This document shows positions 44,842-53,775 of a stretch of 64,000 nucleotides of DNA, piece by piece. Numbering within the stretch: position 1 is the first letter of the stretch; every line of letters begins with the position of its first letter. Source of the stretch: Sphingomonas kyeonggiensis (lineage in GTDB: Bacteria > Pseudomonadota > Alphaproteobacteria > Sphingomonadales > Sphingomonadaceae); contig NZ_JACHLN010000003.1 in assembly GCF_014204495.1 (NCBI RefSeq), forward strand, positions 620,001 to 684,000, in the 5' to 3' direction. The notes beneath the pieces were generated by a model, which saw nothing but the letters and a program-made list of their open reading frames with translations, had not been told where the DNA came from and did not search any database. Both the position numbers and the translations under genes were made by a program.

Positions 44842-47532
44842 CTAGAACTTCGTCCGGATGCCGAAGGCGAATAGCCGCCCCAGCGTGCCACCATTGGTGT
44901 AGCCCGGCGCACTGTTCAGGAACGGCGGATCCTGATCGAACACATTATCGACGTTCAGCGTCAGCGACGTGTTCTTGATCAAGTTGCCGAGATCATAAGA
45001 GAAGAACAGGTCAACGGTGTCGAACGCCGAGACGCGCGTCTGCGGAAGCACGCCGCCCAGCGGGAAGCCGCTGCGATGGTTAAGCGTCGCCTGACCGGTA
45101 AATCCGCCGACCTTGCCGCCCAGCCCCGCCGTGAAGGCCAGGCGTCCGGTGCCATTCTTCAGATCGTCGCTGAACGGGCCGCCCTTGATCGTCTGGGTCT
45201 TGCGGCCGAGCGTGTAGGTCCCCGCGAAACTCGCGTTCAGCGAACCGAACGACGTCGCATGGACATAGGCGAGGTTGAAGTCGATCCCGTCGGTATGCAC
45301 CGCGCCCAGGTTGGCGCGCGTCGCCAGGAACAGCACATAGGGAGAGCTGGCGGCGTAGAGCGCGGCAAGGCTCGGCACCCCGTCGATACGCAAGCTGCCC
45401 GCCGCAGCCGTCGCCTGCGCAAGCGTGGGGTTGAGGATGTAGAAGCTTGAATAATTGGGGTCGGCGAAGAGCACCGGCGACGTGAACGGCGGCACTGCGA
45501 TCGCATCGGTGAAGCGGACGTTGAAGTATGTCGCGCTGAGCACCAGCCCGGGAGCGAAGTCGGGCTTGAAGTCGAAGCCGAGCGACCAGGTGTCGGCTTT
45601 CTCGGGCTTCAGGTTGGCGTTGCCGCCCGCAATCGCGATCGTGGGACGCAGGATGTCGAACGGCGAGCTGTTCGCCGCACGGAACGGGCTGAACGGAATC
45701 ACCTGCACGCGCGAGTCGACCGAATTGCCGAGATCGGCAAGGCTCGGCGCATGGAACGAGGTTCCATAGTTGCCGCGCAGGGTCAGCGAACGGACCGGAC
45801 GATAGGTGATGCCGATCTTGGGATTGGTCGTCCCACCCACGTCGCTATAGTCGTCATAGCGCGCCGATCCGGAGATCTCGAGGCTGTAGAGTCCCGGCGA
45901 CCGATTGCCTTCGCCGACGAGCGGCACGAGCAACTCGCCGAACACCGACTTGACGTTGCGCTCGGCAAAGGAACTGCCGCCCGTGATCGCGGTGGCGGGG
46001 CCGCTTCCGGTGAAGGACCGGATGTTCTCATAATGATATTCGGCACCCGCCGCGAGGCGGACTTCGCCGCCCGCCAGCGCGAACAACGGGCCATCGACCA
46101 CGGCCCGGCCTTCGGCGAGCTCCTGCGTCGCCTCGCCGTAATTGACGAAGTCGTTGATCCTCGCGAGCAGGCTCGGCGACGTGGCGGACAGATTATAGGG
46201 ATTCAGCGCTGTCGCCGTGCTCGTCCCGCCCAGCGCCGCGGTCACCGCGCTCGCATTGATCGTATCCTCGGTCGTCTTGTTCTCGCTACGCCCCAGATTG
46301 GCGCGCGTACGCAGCTGCCAGCCCCCGCCGAGATCGAACTCCATCGAAGGCGTAATGCCATAGGAGGAGAAGCGCGCCGGGCTGACGTTGCTCGGCCCGA
46401 ACACCGAATCGAACGAGATCGCCACGGTCTGGGAGAGCTCGGTGCCGATCCGCGAGAAATAGGGGTTGAGGATCGTGATCGTATCGCTCTGCGTCGATTG
46501 CGCGCTGCGCGTCACGGTATCGCGCTGCGACCAGTAGCCGGTGAGCGAGAAATGGACCGTATCGCTCAATTCCTGCGTCAGCCCGGCGAACACGCTGTGC
46601 CGCTTCTCGCGCGGGACGATGTCGGCATAGTCGGTCTGGTCGCAGCGGTTGATCGTGCCCGGCACCTTGCCCGGCAGCGCATAGGGAATGCCGCCGATCA
46701 GGACGTTGGCGGGCGTGCAGGCCGTGCCCCGGTTGTCATTGCCGCCACCCGCGCGATTGTCCGCCGTCACATAGTCGCGGTCGATGCCCAGGATATTGTC
46801 GTGCCAGGCATAGGCATAGGAGACGAAGATCGATCCCGATCCCCAGTCCTTGCCCGCGATCACGCTGCCGTCGAACGACTTGTAGTCGTCCGCCATCCCG
46901 TAGCGCGCATTGATGCCGATGCCGTTGTAGCGCTTGCGCGTGATGAAATTGATCACGCCCCCGATCGCGTCCGATCCATAGATCGACGAGCCGCCATCGG
47001 GGATGATCTCGACCCGCTCGATCGCATCGGGCGGAATGATCGAGGGATCCACCGACGTCTGGAGTACGCCCGCGCCTACCAGCCGGTGGCCGTTCATCAG
47101 CACCAGCGTGGTCGACCCTCCCGACGCGCCGAGATTCCGGATGTTGGGGCGCACGATCGGCAGGGCATAGCTGCCGGTGCCGATCGGTACCGTTCCGAAA
47201 TTGCCCACCTGCGGGATCTGCGCGAGCAGATCGTTGGTCGAGACGGCGCCCGTCGCCACCACGGCCTCGCGATCGACGCCGATGACATTGGTCCCGACCG
47301 GCGCAACACCGCGGATCAGCGTCCCGGTGACCACGATGTCGCCGCCCCCGCTACCGTCCGCCGCGGCGTCCTGCGGCTTGCCGGCCTGTGCGACAGGCTC
47401 CGCTGGAGGCGCGCTGTCCTGCGCATATGCGACGTTGCCCGCGCCCAGCACCCAGGCGATCGCCGCCGCCGAGACGCCGAGGCGCAACAAATGAAATCCC
47501 GCGGTGCCGCGGCCCGCAACTTCTCCGTTCAT
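44842..47532 (-). CDS. TonB-dependent receptor of the rhamnoside/phenolic glycoside locus
   Basis: An 896-residue outer-membrane receptor. After a long N-terminal signal region (about 37 residues) comes DIVVTGTLIRG and the plug (VGVDRE-like segment, VSTNDLLAQIPQVG, VEIIPDGGSSIYGSDAIGGVINF). This plug type is common among receptors for plant-derived compounds and glycans. The protein ends FGIRTKF. It is the first structural gene of the minus-strand operon with GH78, esterases and GH3. An AT-rich palindrome and promoter-like elements lie 105-150 bases upstream. Confidence 0.9.
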   Translation of the reverse strand: MNGEVAGRGTAGFHLLRLGVSAAAIAWVLGAGNVAYAQDSAPPAEPVAQAGKPQDAAADGSGGGDIVVTGTLIRGVAPVGTNVIGVDREAVVATGAVSTNDLLAQIPQVGNFGTVPIGTGSYALPIVRPNIRNLGASGGSTTLVLMNGHRLVGAGVLQTSVDPSIIPPDAIERVEIIPDGGSSIYGSDAIGGVINFITRKRYNGIGINARYGMADDYKSFDGSVIAGKDWGSGSIFVSYAYAWHDNILGIDRDYVTADNRAGGGNDNRGTACTPANVLIGGIPYALPGKVPGTINRCDQTDYADIVPREKRHSVFAGLTQELSDTVHFSLTGYWSQRDTVTRSAQSTQSDTITILNPYFSRIGTELSQTVAISFDSVFGPSNVSPARFSSYGITPSMEFDLGGGWQLRTRANLGRSENKTTEDTINASAVTAALGGTSTATALNPYNLSATSPSLLARINDFVNYGEATQELAEGRAVVDGPLFALAGGEVRLAAGAEYHYENIRSFTGSGPATAITGGSSFAERNVKSVFGELLVPLVGEGNRSPGLYSLEISGSARYDDYSDVGGTTNPKIGITYRPVRSLTLRGNYGTSFHAPSLADLGNSVDSRVQVIPFSPFRAANSSPFDILRPTIAIAGGNANLKPEKADTWSLGFDFKPDFAPGLVLSATYFNVRFTDAIAVPPFTSPVLFADPNYSSFYILNPTLAQATAAAGSLRIDGVPSLAALYAASSPYVLFLATRANLGAVHTDGIDFNLAYVHATSFGSLNASFAGTYTLGRKTQTIKGGPFSDDLKNGTGRLAFTAGLGGKVGGFTGQATLNHRSGFPLGGVLPQTRVSAFDTVDLFFSYDLGNLIKNTSLTLNVDNVFDQDPPFLNSAPGYTNGGTLGRLFAFGIRTKF

Positions 47533-47635
47533 CCCATCCTCCCCGATGGCCGGATTCCCGGCTCGTTTCGGTTGGAGAGGCGCAAGGCGCCACCCCGGTC
47601 GTGCCCCGCTTCTTTGAGGCGGTGTGCACTATTCA

Positions 47636-47679
47636 GGGTTACGACCTCCGGGCCGATGCGTCAATATTTTTAAAAATAT
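47636..47679 (-). promoter_or_regulatory. promoter-like elements with a 16-base AT palindrome
   Basis: ATATTTTTAAAAATAT (47664-47679) is a perfect 16-base palindrome in otherwise GC-rich DNA. On the minus strand it runs into TTGACG (47664-47659), then a 17-base spacer and TAACCC (47641-47636), a reasonable -35/-10 pair for the receptor operon. The palindrome touches the -35 element, a position suited to an operator. TGTAC adjoins it. Confidence 0.45.
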
Positions 47680-47685
47680 GTACTG

Positions 47686-48972
47686 TTAATGAGTTGGCAT
47701 TTTGCCGGCGGCGGCGATCTCGTCGCGAAATGCGCTTCGTGCGGCGGAGAGTTGCGCGATCGGGCAGCCTGTCGACAGCGCACGGATCTGCTTGCCGATG
47801 AACACCGCCTGCATCCGCATCGCGTCGAAAGCGGCGACATCCTGGTTGAGCTGCTCAAGCTGGCGACGCCATGCCTTCGCCTGGTCGGCGATCACGCTCC
47901 ACACCGCCGAGCGCAGGTCCAGCCGCCGCGCCGATTCGACGCCGATCGAATAGATCGCGATCGCGGCGCGACCGTGCTGAGTCACTTCGCGGACGAATAC
48001 GGCGGTGGTCAGGTCGGCGAGTCCGTCGAGCGTCAGCCCCGCCCCACCAGCCGAACCGACCATGTCGCGGTAGCGGTGTTTGGAGCGCGCGAACAACTCG
48101 GCTTCCGCGGCCTTCAGCAGGCCGTCGATCGACCCGAAATGATATGCCGGCGCCGCAATGGTAAGCCCGCATTCCTGCGCCACGGCCTTGTAGGTGACGG
48201 CGCCTGCGCCATTGGCCACGAGCAGCGCAATCGCGCCTTCCAGGATGCGCTCACGCGTTTCACGCGCCTTGGGCGTTCGCCGCGCAGGCGCGGACGGCGC
48301 GGCCTCGGGCACCGAAACACGCGGCGCCCAATGGATGACGGGATCGGCGCCCGCGGCGAAAACCGCGGCGACCTGCTCGGGCTTGAGCTCGAGCGGCAGC
48401 GTGATGAACAACAGGCCGATGGCGGTATCGATGCCGGACACGACCGCCTCATCGCTCAACTCGCCGTACATGGCGCGCGCCAGATCACTCCACGCTTCGA
48501 ACAGCTTGCCGAACCATTCGTCCGCGATCGCATGGCCTTCGGCGGTGCGCGCAGCCTCAAGGATGATCTCGCACCACGCGAGCGCCAGCCGCCGATATCG
48601 ACCGGAAGCGTTGGTCAGCAGCTTGGTGACGAAGCCCGCGAGATCGGGCGCCCTGCCCTTGCCACGGCGCTGCCGGCGGGCCGCACGACGGAACGATTCG
48701 ACATAGCCATCGAGCAGGCGCCGTGAAGCATCGGCGATCATCTCGCCCTTGGTGGCATAGTGATAGGTCGTCGCGGCAAGCGACACACCGGCAGCCGCGG
48801 CAACCAGGCGATGCGTCACGCGGCTCGAACCCGATTCGGCGAGCAAGGTTATGACGGCGTCGGCTATCCGGGCTTTGGTCCTTGCCGCGCGCGCGGGGGA
48901 TCCCGGCCGTCGTCGCTCTCGCACCGCCCCGTCGGTCGCCAAGCGGTCGCTCGATCCAACGTTCTTCGGCAT
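47686..48972 (-). CDS. tandem TetR regulator (second copy of this design)
   Basis: A 428-residue protein with two TetR units. The first helix-turn-helix is at about residues 30-85 (ARIADAVITLLAE, GVSLAATTYHYATKGEM) and the second at about 228-285 (RERILEGAIALLVANGAGAVTYKAVA, GLTIAAPAYHFGS). Each is followed by an all-helical domain. I chose ATG 48972, with GAGGAA upstream; a frame to 49089 exists but looks non-coding. It ends 153 bases before the glycoside-operon receptor on the same strand and is its probable regulator. The 260-base gap upstream (48973-49232) contains AT-rich TGTACAA near 49113 and no gene. Confidence 0.82.
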   Translation of the reverse strand: MPKNVGSSDRLATDGAVRERRRPGSPARAARTKARIADAVITLLAESGSSRVTHRLVAAAAGVSLAATTYHYATKGEMIADASRRLLDGYVESFRRAARRQRRGKGRAPDLAGFVTKLLTNASGRYRRLALAWCEIILEAARTAEGHAIADEWFGKLFEAWSDLARAMYGELSDEAVVSGIDTAIGLLFITLPLELKPEQVAAVFAAGADPVIHWAPRVSVPEAAPSAPARRTPKARETRERILEGAIALLVANGAGAVTYKAVAQECGLTIAAPAYHFGSIDGLLKAAEAELFARSKHRYRDMVGSAGGAGLTLDGLADLTTAVFVREVTQHGRAAIAIYSIGVESARRLDLRSAVWSVIADQAKAWRRQLEQLNQDVAAFDAMRMQAVFIGKQIRALSTGCPIAQLSAARSAFRDEIAAAGKMPTH

Positions 48973-49232
48973 CACCAAACCATATTCCTCAGCGCTACAA
49001 GGGCGCCAGTCTTCGCGCCGCTCCAACGATGCGCGGCACCACACCAGCAGCACTCCTTCGAGAAGGAGGCCGCGGATCGCCCACACCATTCAAGCGGTAT
49101 ATTTTAAACAGTTGTACAATGAATACCACCCAGGGGTGGCGGCACGGCCGTCGATCGTGGCGGGTCGAAGCCCGGCCCTGCTGGCCCCTGCCAAACATCG
49201 GCTCGGTTCATACCGAACCACCAGTCCAAGGT

Positions 49233-49535
49233 TCAGAGCAGGCAGAGCAACAGCGCAATTGCCGTTATGGCGATCCAGGGCGCCGTGGCTATCGCCTGCC
49301 AGCGCGACAGGATGAGGACCAGGATAACTCCACTTACCGAGAGGATCGCGAGCCACGCCGGAACTGCCTGATAGGGACCGAACCGGTGTATCGCCGCAAG
49401 GAAGGAGCAGAGGATCAGAAGCCAGCCGAATATCCGCGCACGCAGCCGGTCGGGACGGGCCGTTCCAGATCGCCCCCTTCCCCGCGCGAGATTGGCGAAA
49501 CCGGCATAGCCGAACAGAGCAACTTCAAGCGACAT
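49233..49535 (-). CDS. small membrane protein, DUF3325-like
   Basis: A 100-residue protein with three or four hydrophobic segments (LLILCSFLAAIHRFG, WLAILSVSGVILVLIL, and a leucine-rich tail). Start at ATG 49535, overlapping the end of the PepSY gene by 11 bases. DUF3325 proteins typically accompany PepSY and DUF3649 proteins beside siderophore receptors, exactly this arrangement. A role in inner-membrane iron-chelate handling is assumed from context. Confidence 0.7.
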   Translation of the reverse strand: MSLEVALFGYAGFANLARGRGRSGTARPDRLRARIFGWLLILCSFLAAIHRFGPYQAVPAWLAILSVSGVILVLILSRWQAIATAPWIAITAIALLLCLL

Positions 49536-51096
49536 CCACAGCCTCCCGGACTTCGGGCATGGCGACGGGGGCGCGTCGGCGCGGCCGGGTCGCACGGGCG
49601 GGCCCAACCGCCATTCGCCAGGCCGCGAAGCCCAGCGTCGCTGCCACCAGAATCATGGTGGCGTCAAACGCCAGGAAGAGGCCGTCGAACACCCGTGTTC
49701 CCGTGGTGGCCAGATCGACAATCGGCACCGCCGCGAACAACAGCGCGCTGATTGCCAGCGCCTCGATCCAGGCCCGGCGGACCGGGCGCAGGAGCGAGAG
49801 TGCGGCCAACCCGAACCAGGTCCAGAACATCGTGGAGACTTCGAGATCGGCGCGGCCGGCCAGCATCGGCGGCAGCAGCCGGTTGGCGAGCAGGAAAGCG
49901 GCCATCCCAGCAGGCAGGCACGCGACCGCGCCAATGTTGAGACGCTCGACCAGTGACAGGCCCAAGAATGGCTGCGCGCCGGGTCGCTGCCGCTTCACCG
50001 TCCACAGCACCAGCCCGGTCGCGACCATTGCGCTGCCAGTGAGGCCAAGGAGGAAGCAGACCCAGCGCAGCAACGGTCCGGCGAACCACCCCAGATGCAG
50101 GCCGAGCATCACGCCCGCGGTCTCCACCGCCGGCCCCGGTGCGGGCGAAGCGCCCAGCCGCTCGCCGGACACGCCGGCATAGGTGATCGACGTGCCACGC
50201 GCATTGAGCCTGTCCTCGCCCGTGCGGAGCAGCGTGACGGTGGAGGACGCATCATCGGGATTGCTCACGATGATGCGTGAAATCCTGGCGCCCTGCCATT
50301 CAGCCGACGCGGCCTCGACGAACGGACCCATATCGGCGAGCCGACCCGGCTGGCCCGATGCCTTCTGGCTGGCGGTGTCGCCATAGAGGCTCTCGGCAAA
50401 GGCGGTGGGCTTGGGGTAGTTGGCGACGATCGGCCAGGGCATGTACATCACGACCAGCGTGATCAGCCCGGTATAGGTGATCATCGCGTGATAGGGCAGC
50501 GCGAGCACCGCCGAGACATTGTGCGCGTCGAGCCAGCTGCGTTGCCCCTTGCTCCAGCGCAACGTGAAGAAATCGGCGAAGATGCGCTTGTGGGTGATCA
50601 CGCCCGACAGGATCGCGCCGAGCATGAACATCGCGCACAGCCCGGCGAGCCACCGGCCCCAGGGGTGCGGCAGCTGCAGCTGGAAATGGAAGCGATAGAA
50701 GAACTCGCCGCCCCTTGTATCGCGCGCTTCGACGGGGACGCCGGTGGCGGGATCCAGCCTGACCTCGGGACGCCGCGGCGGGCGCGGCGCCTTGGGATCG
50801 GGATTGGGCCGGGCGCGGGTGAAGGCCCGGGTCGAGAGCGTGCGCTCCGTGGGAAGGTAGATCGTCCACTGCTCGTCGTGCGGCGCGTTCTGCTGGAGCC
50901 AGGCGACCGCACTGCGGGCTGCTTCGGCCTGGCTGACCGGATGCGGCCGGTACTCCGGCTGCATCCACCGCGTGATCTCGGGACGGAAATAGCTCGCGGT
51001 GCCGGTGAGGAACATCGCAAAGAGAATCCAGCCGGCCAGCAGGCCGACCCAGCCATGGATCCAGGCCATCGACTGGCGCACGCCGTTGCCCTTCAC
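49525..51096 (-). CDS. PepSY-associated TM helix protein (siderophore/iron reductase-like)
   Basis: A 523-residue inner-membrane protein. It opens with WIHGWVGLLAGWILFAMFLTGTASYF, the PepSY-TM family signature, and has further helices around 155-175 (LAGLCAMFMLGAILSGVITHK), 205-235 and in the C-terminal third. A large periplasmic PepSY-like region lies between the first two. Histidines in the helices (WIHGW, LDAHN, YHAM, LHLGW) could bind haem. Relatives take part in ferric-siderophore reduction or import. It overlaps both neighbours by ATGA-type or longer overlaps and is divergent from the siderophore receptor gene. Confidence 0.85.
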   Translation of the reverse strand: MKGNGVRQSMAWIHGWVGLLAGWILFAMFLTGTASYFRPEITRWMQPEYRPHPVSQAEAARSAVAWLQQNAPHDEQWTIYLPTERTLSTRAFTRARPNPDPKAPRPPRRPEVRLDPATGVPVEARDTRGGEFFYRFHFQLQLPHPWGRWLAGLCAMFMLGAILSGVITHKRIFADFFTLRWSKGQRSWLDAHNVSAVLALPYHAMITYTGLITLVVMYMPWPIVANYPKPTAFAESLYGDTASQKASGQPGRLADMGPFVEAASAEWQGARISRIIVSNPDDASSTVTLLRTGEDRLNARGTSITYAGVSGERLGASPAPGPAVETAGVMLGLHLGWFAGPLLRWVCFLLGLTGSAMVATGLVLWTVKRQRPGAQPFLGLSLVERLNIGAVACLPAGMAAFLLANRLLPPMLAGRADLEVSTMFWTWFGLAALSLLRPVRRAWIEALAISALLFAAVPIVDLATTGTRVFDGLFLAFDATMILVAATLGFAAWRMAVGPARATRPRRRAPVAMPEVREAVDVA

Positions 51097-51383
51097 GGAC
51101 GAACTCCCAGCAGCAGCGCCGCGCCACCCGCGACGATGGCGGTGCCCCAGATCACGCCGCCAACCCGCACCAATCGCGGCTCATGGAATGCCCAGAGCCC
51201 GAACGCTGCGTAGAACAGGAAGGAAAGGATCATCCCCCAGGCGGTCGCCTCGACCCGGGCGACCGGCAACAGCCGGGCCAGCAGCGTCGCCAGCCCCGCC
51301 GCGGCGGCATAGCCGCCAACCAGCGCAGTCAGACAGCGCCCGGCCATCGACCATCCCTGCCCGCCAAGCTGGGCGCTCGCCAT
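51093..51383 (-). CDS. small membrane protein, DUF3649-like (iron uptake)
   Basis: A 96-residue protein with three hydrophobic segments (LTALVGGYAAAAGLATLLA, WGMILSFLFYAAFGLWAF, and VIWGTAIVAGGAALLLG). I use ATG 51383 because AAAGGGG lies about nine bases upstream; ATG 51407 is possible. The stop overlaps the PepSY start by ATGA. Families of this size and layout occur between siderophore receptors and PepSY proteins. Confidence 0.7.
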   Translation of the reverse strand: MASAQLGGQGWSMAGRCLTALVGGYAAAAGLATLLARLLPVARVEATAWGMILSFLFYAAFGLWAFHEPRLVRVGGVIWGTAIVAGGAALLLGVRP

Positions 51384-51432
51384 TCCTGCCCCTTTCCCGT
51401 CTTGCATCTGCTGCCGATCGGCTCTAGCGGCA

Positions 51433-51451
51433 ATTGCAAATCGTTAGCAAT
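51433..51451. promoter_or_regulatory. Fur-like box between siderophore receptor and iron operon
   Basis: ATTGC (51433-51437) and GCAAT (51447-51451) flank AAATCGTTA, a 19-base inverted repeat with the TGCAAAT half seen in alphaproteobacterial iron-regulated promoters. It lies 18 bases before the receptor GTG and between divergent iron genes, so iron repression of both sides is likely. Confidence 0.55.
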
Positions 51452-51468
51452 AACAAAAAGGGGGTTTT

Positions 51469-53775
51469 GTGACCGGTAGTTTCCGTCGCTCGCTGTTCCG
51501 TGGTTTCCTGATGCATTCGGCCCTGGTGCCGGCACTGGCGCTCCTGCCGGCACCCGCTCATGCCAAAGATGGACCGGATGACGACAAGGCCCAGGATTCG
51601 ACGATCCTGGTAACCGGCCTGCGCGAGAAGCAGGCGGGCTCGGGCACCAAGACCGAGACCCCGCTGATGGAAACCCCGCAGACCATCACGGTGATCGACA
51701 ATGACGAGCTGGTTCGCCGCAACGCGCTGTCGATCAACCAGGCGCTCGGCTATGTCGCGGGTGTCGCGGCCAATCAGCGCGGCGGCATGGTCACACGCTA
51801 CGACCAGCTCGTCCTGCGCGGCTTCGCGCCAGGCGTCTATCTCGACGGCATGCGGCTGCTCGCCGGCCCCTATTCGACCCCGCAGATCGACTTCAACCGC
51901 ATCGACCATATCGACGTGGTCAAGGGCCCGGCATCGGTGCTCTACGGCAACTCGACGCCGGGTGGCCTGGTCAACCTGACCAGCAAGATGCCCGAGAAGG
52001 TCGCCTCCGGCCGCTTCGAGCTGCAGCTCGGCAACTACGACACGATCCGCGCGGTGGCCGATGTCAACCAGCCGCTCGACGCCGACGGCCGCTGGCTCGC
52101 CCGCATCGTCGGCGGCTGGCAGAAGGGCGACGGCCTTACCCGCGGCACCTTCTCCGAACGCTATCACATCAGCCCGATGCTGACCTTCGCGCCCGACGAC
52201 GCGACCAGCCTGACGCTGATCGCCTCCTATCAGCGCTCGCCGAGCGGTGGCGGCTATTCGGGCGTGTCGGCCTATGGCTCGGTCCTGCCCAATCCGGGCG
52301 GCAAGCTGCCGCGCGACATCAACACCGGCGATCCCGGCTATGAGCGCTACGATCACCGCGCCAAGTCGATCGAGGCGCTGTTCCGCCACGATTTCAACGA
52401 GCATCTCTCGTTCCGCTCGAGCGCGCGCTTCCAGAACAACTGGCTGAGCTACCGCCAGCTCTATGTGGCCGGCTTCGCGACGACGGGCACCGGCGCGAAC
52501 CGCAACACCGACTATTCGACGATCATCCGCGGCGGCGGCGGCGCGGACGAGGATTTCGACACGCTGACGCTCGACAACAGCTTCAACGCCAAGTTCGAGA
52601 CCGGGCCGCTCAAGCACAATGTGCTGGCCGGCATCGACTATCAGCACATCGCCGGCGAGAATTTCCAGCAGTTCAACACGGGCGTGTCGAGCAACCCGCT
52701 CACCAGCATTCCCAATCTGAGCCTGTTCAACCCGGTCTATGGCGGCACGCTGCCGAGCTTCGACCTGACCAAGCTGTCGAGCGCCTATACCAACAGCTAC
52801 AGCAAGCGTGACCAGGTCGGCGTCTATCTGCAGGACCAGATCGCGATCGGCCGGCTCCAGCTGATCGCGAGCGGGCGCTATGACTGGTACGACCAGACGA
52901 CGCTCAACAAGCGCAACGGTACGATGACGCCGTTCAGCCAGACCGCGTTCACCGGCCGGCTCGGCGCGCTGTACGAGCTGCCCTTCGGCGTCTCGCCCTA
53001 TGTCAGCTATTCGGAATCGTTCGAGCCGCAGACGGGCGCTACCTGGGACGGTGTGCCGTTCGATCCGGTCAGCGGGCGCCAGTATGAGGCGGGCATCAAG
53101 TACCAGCCGCACGGCACCAATGCGCTGTTCACCGTCTCGGCCTATGACCTGCGCCGCCAGAAGGTGCCGGTGGGCGATCCGCGCGCCGGTACGAACGGCA
53201 TTCCCTCGACCGCGCAGATCCAGATCGGCGAGGTCCGCGTGCGGGGCGTGGAGTTCGAGGGCCGCGGGGAAGTGACGCCGGGCTTCGATATCGTGGTCGC
53301 CGCCGCCTATACCGACGCGATCATCACCCAGGGGGCTCCGGCCGTCGCGCCGACCGCGACCAACAGCGGCACGCCGACCACCACGGGGACGCGTCAGCTC
53401 GGCACGCCCGAATGGACCGCCTCGACCTTCCTGTCCTATGATTTCGGCAAGAGCGGCCGGGTGGCGGGTCCGCTCGGCGGGCTGCGCGGCGGTTTCGGCG
53501 TGCGCTATGTCGCGGGCTCGGACGGCACTACCGCCTACAAGGTGGTCAGCAACGTCACGACCTTCGAACGCTTTACGACCGAGAACTTCACGCTGGTCGA
53601 CGCGATGCTCGGCTATGACCTCGGAAAAGCGACGCCGGAACTGCGCGGGTTCTCGCTCGCCCTCAACGTTTCGAATCTCTTCGACAAAACCTACATCTCC
53701 GCCTGCCCGTTCAGCAACAGCTGCTACTACGGCGCCGGGCGGACGGTGATCGGCTCACTACGCTTTCAGTGGTGA
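51469..53775 (+). CDS. TonB-dependent siderophore receptor
   Basis: A 768-residue outer-membrane ferric-siderophore receptor. The GTG at 51469 follows a strong AAAAAGGGGG ribosome site and gives a signal peptide ending near AHAK. The plug has the siderophore-receptor pattern TPLMETPQTITVIDNDEL, then VAANQRGGM, LRGFAPGVYLDGMRL and VKGPASVLYGNSTPGGLVN. The C-terminus ends SLRFQW. A Cys pair close to the C-terminus (ACPFSNSCYYG) is typical of FhuA/FhuE/FpvA-like receptors. The ligand cannot be read, but hydroxamate-type receptors share this plug. It is divergent from the DUF3649-PepSY-DUF3325 genes. Confidence 0.9.
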   Translation: MTGSFRRSLFRGFLMHSALVPALALLPAPAHAKDGPDDDKAQDSTILVTGLREKQAGSGTKTETPLMETPQTITVIDNDELVRRNALSINQALGYVAGVAANQRGGMVTRYDQLVLRGFAPGVYLDGMRLLAGPYSTPQIDFNRIDHIDVVKGPASVLYGNSTPGGLVNLTSKMPEKVASGRFELQLGNYDTIRAVADVNQPLDADGRWLARIVGGWQKGDGLTRGTFSERYHISPMLTFAPDDATSLTLIASYQRSPSGGGYSGVSAYGSVLPNPGGKLPRDINTGDPGYERYDHRAKSIEALFRHDFNEHLSFRSSARFQNNWLSYRQLYVAGFATTGTGANRNTDYSTIIRGGGGADEDFDTLTLDNSFNAKFETGPLKHNVLAGIDYQHIAGENFQQFNTGVSSNPLTSIPNLSLFNPVYGGTLPSFDLTKLSSAYTNSYSKRDQVGVYLQDQIAIGRLQLIASGRYDWYDQTTLNKRNGTMTPFSQTAFTGRLGALYELPFGVSPYVSYSESFEPQTGATWDGVPFDPVSGRQYEAGIKYQPHGTNALFTVSAYDLRRQKVPVGDPRAGTNGIPSTAQIQIGEVRVRGVEFEGRGEVTPGFDIVVAAAYTDAIITQGAPAVAPTATNSGTPTTTGTRQLGTPEWTASTFLSYDFGKSGRVAGPLGGLRGGFGVRYVAGSDGTTAYKVVSNVTTFERFTTENFTLVDAMLGYDLGKATPELRGFSLALNVSNLFDKTYISACPFSNSCYYGAGRTVIGSLRFQW

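Noticed and set aside
41883..44978. 1031-codon plus-strand frame opposite the rhamnosidase
   Set aside because: Antisense to the GH78 gene, no recognisable domain, no ribosome site.
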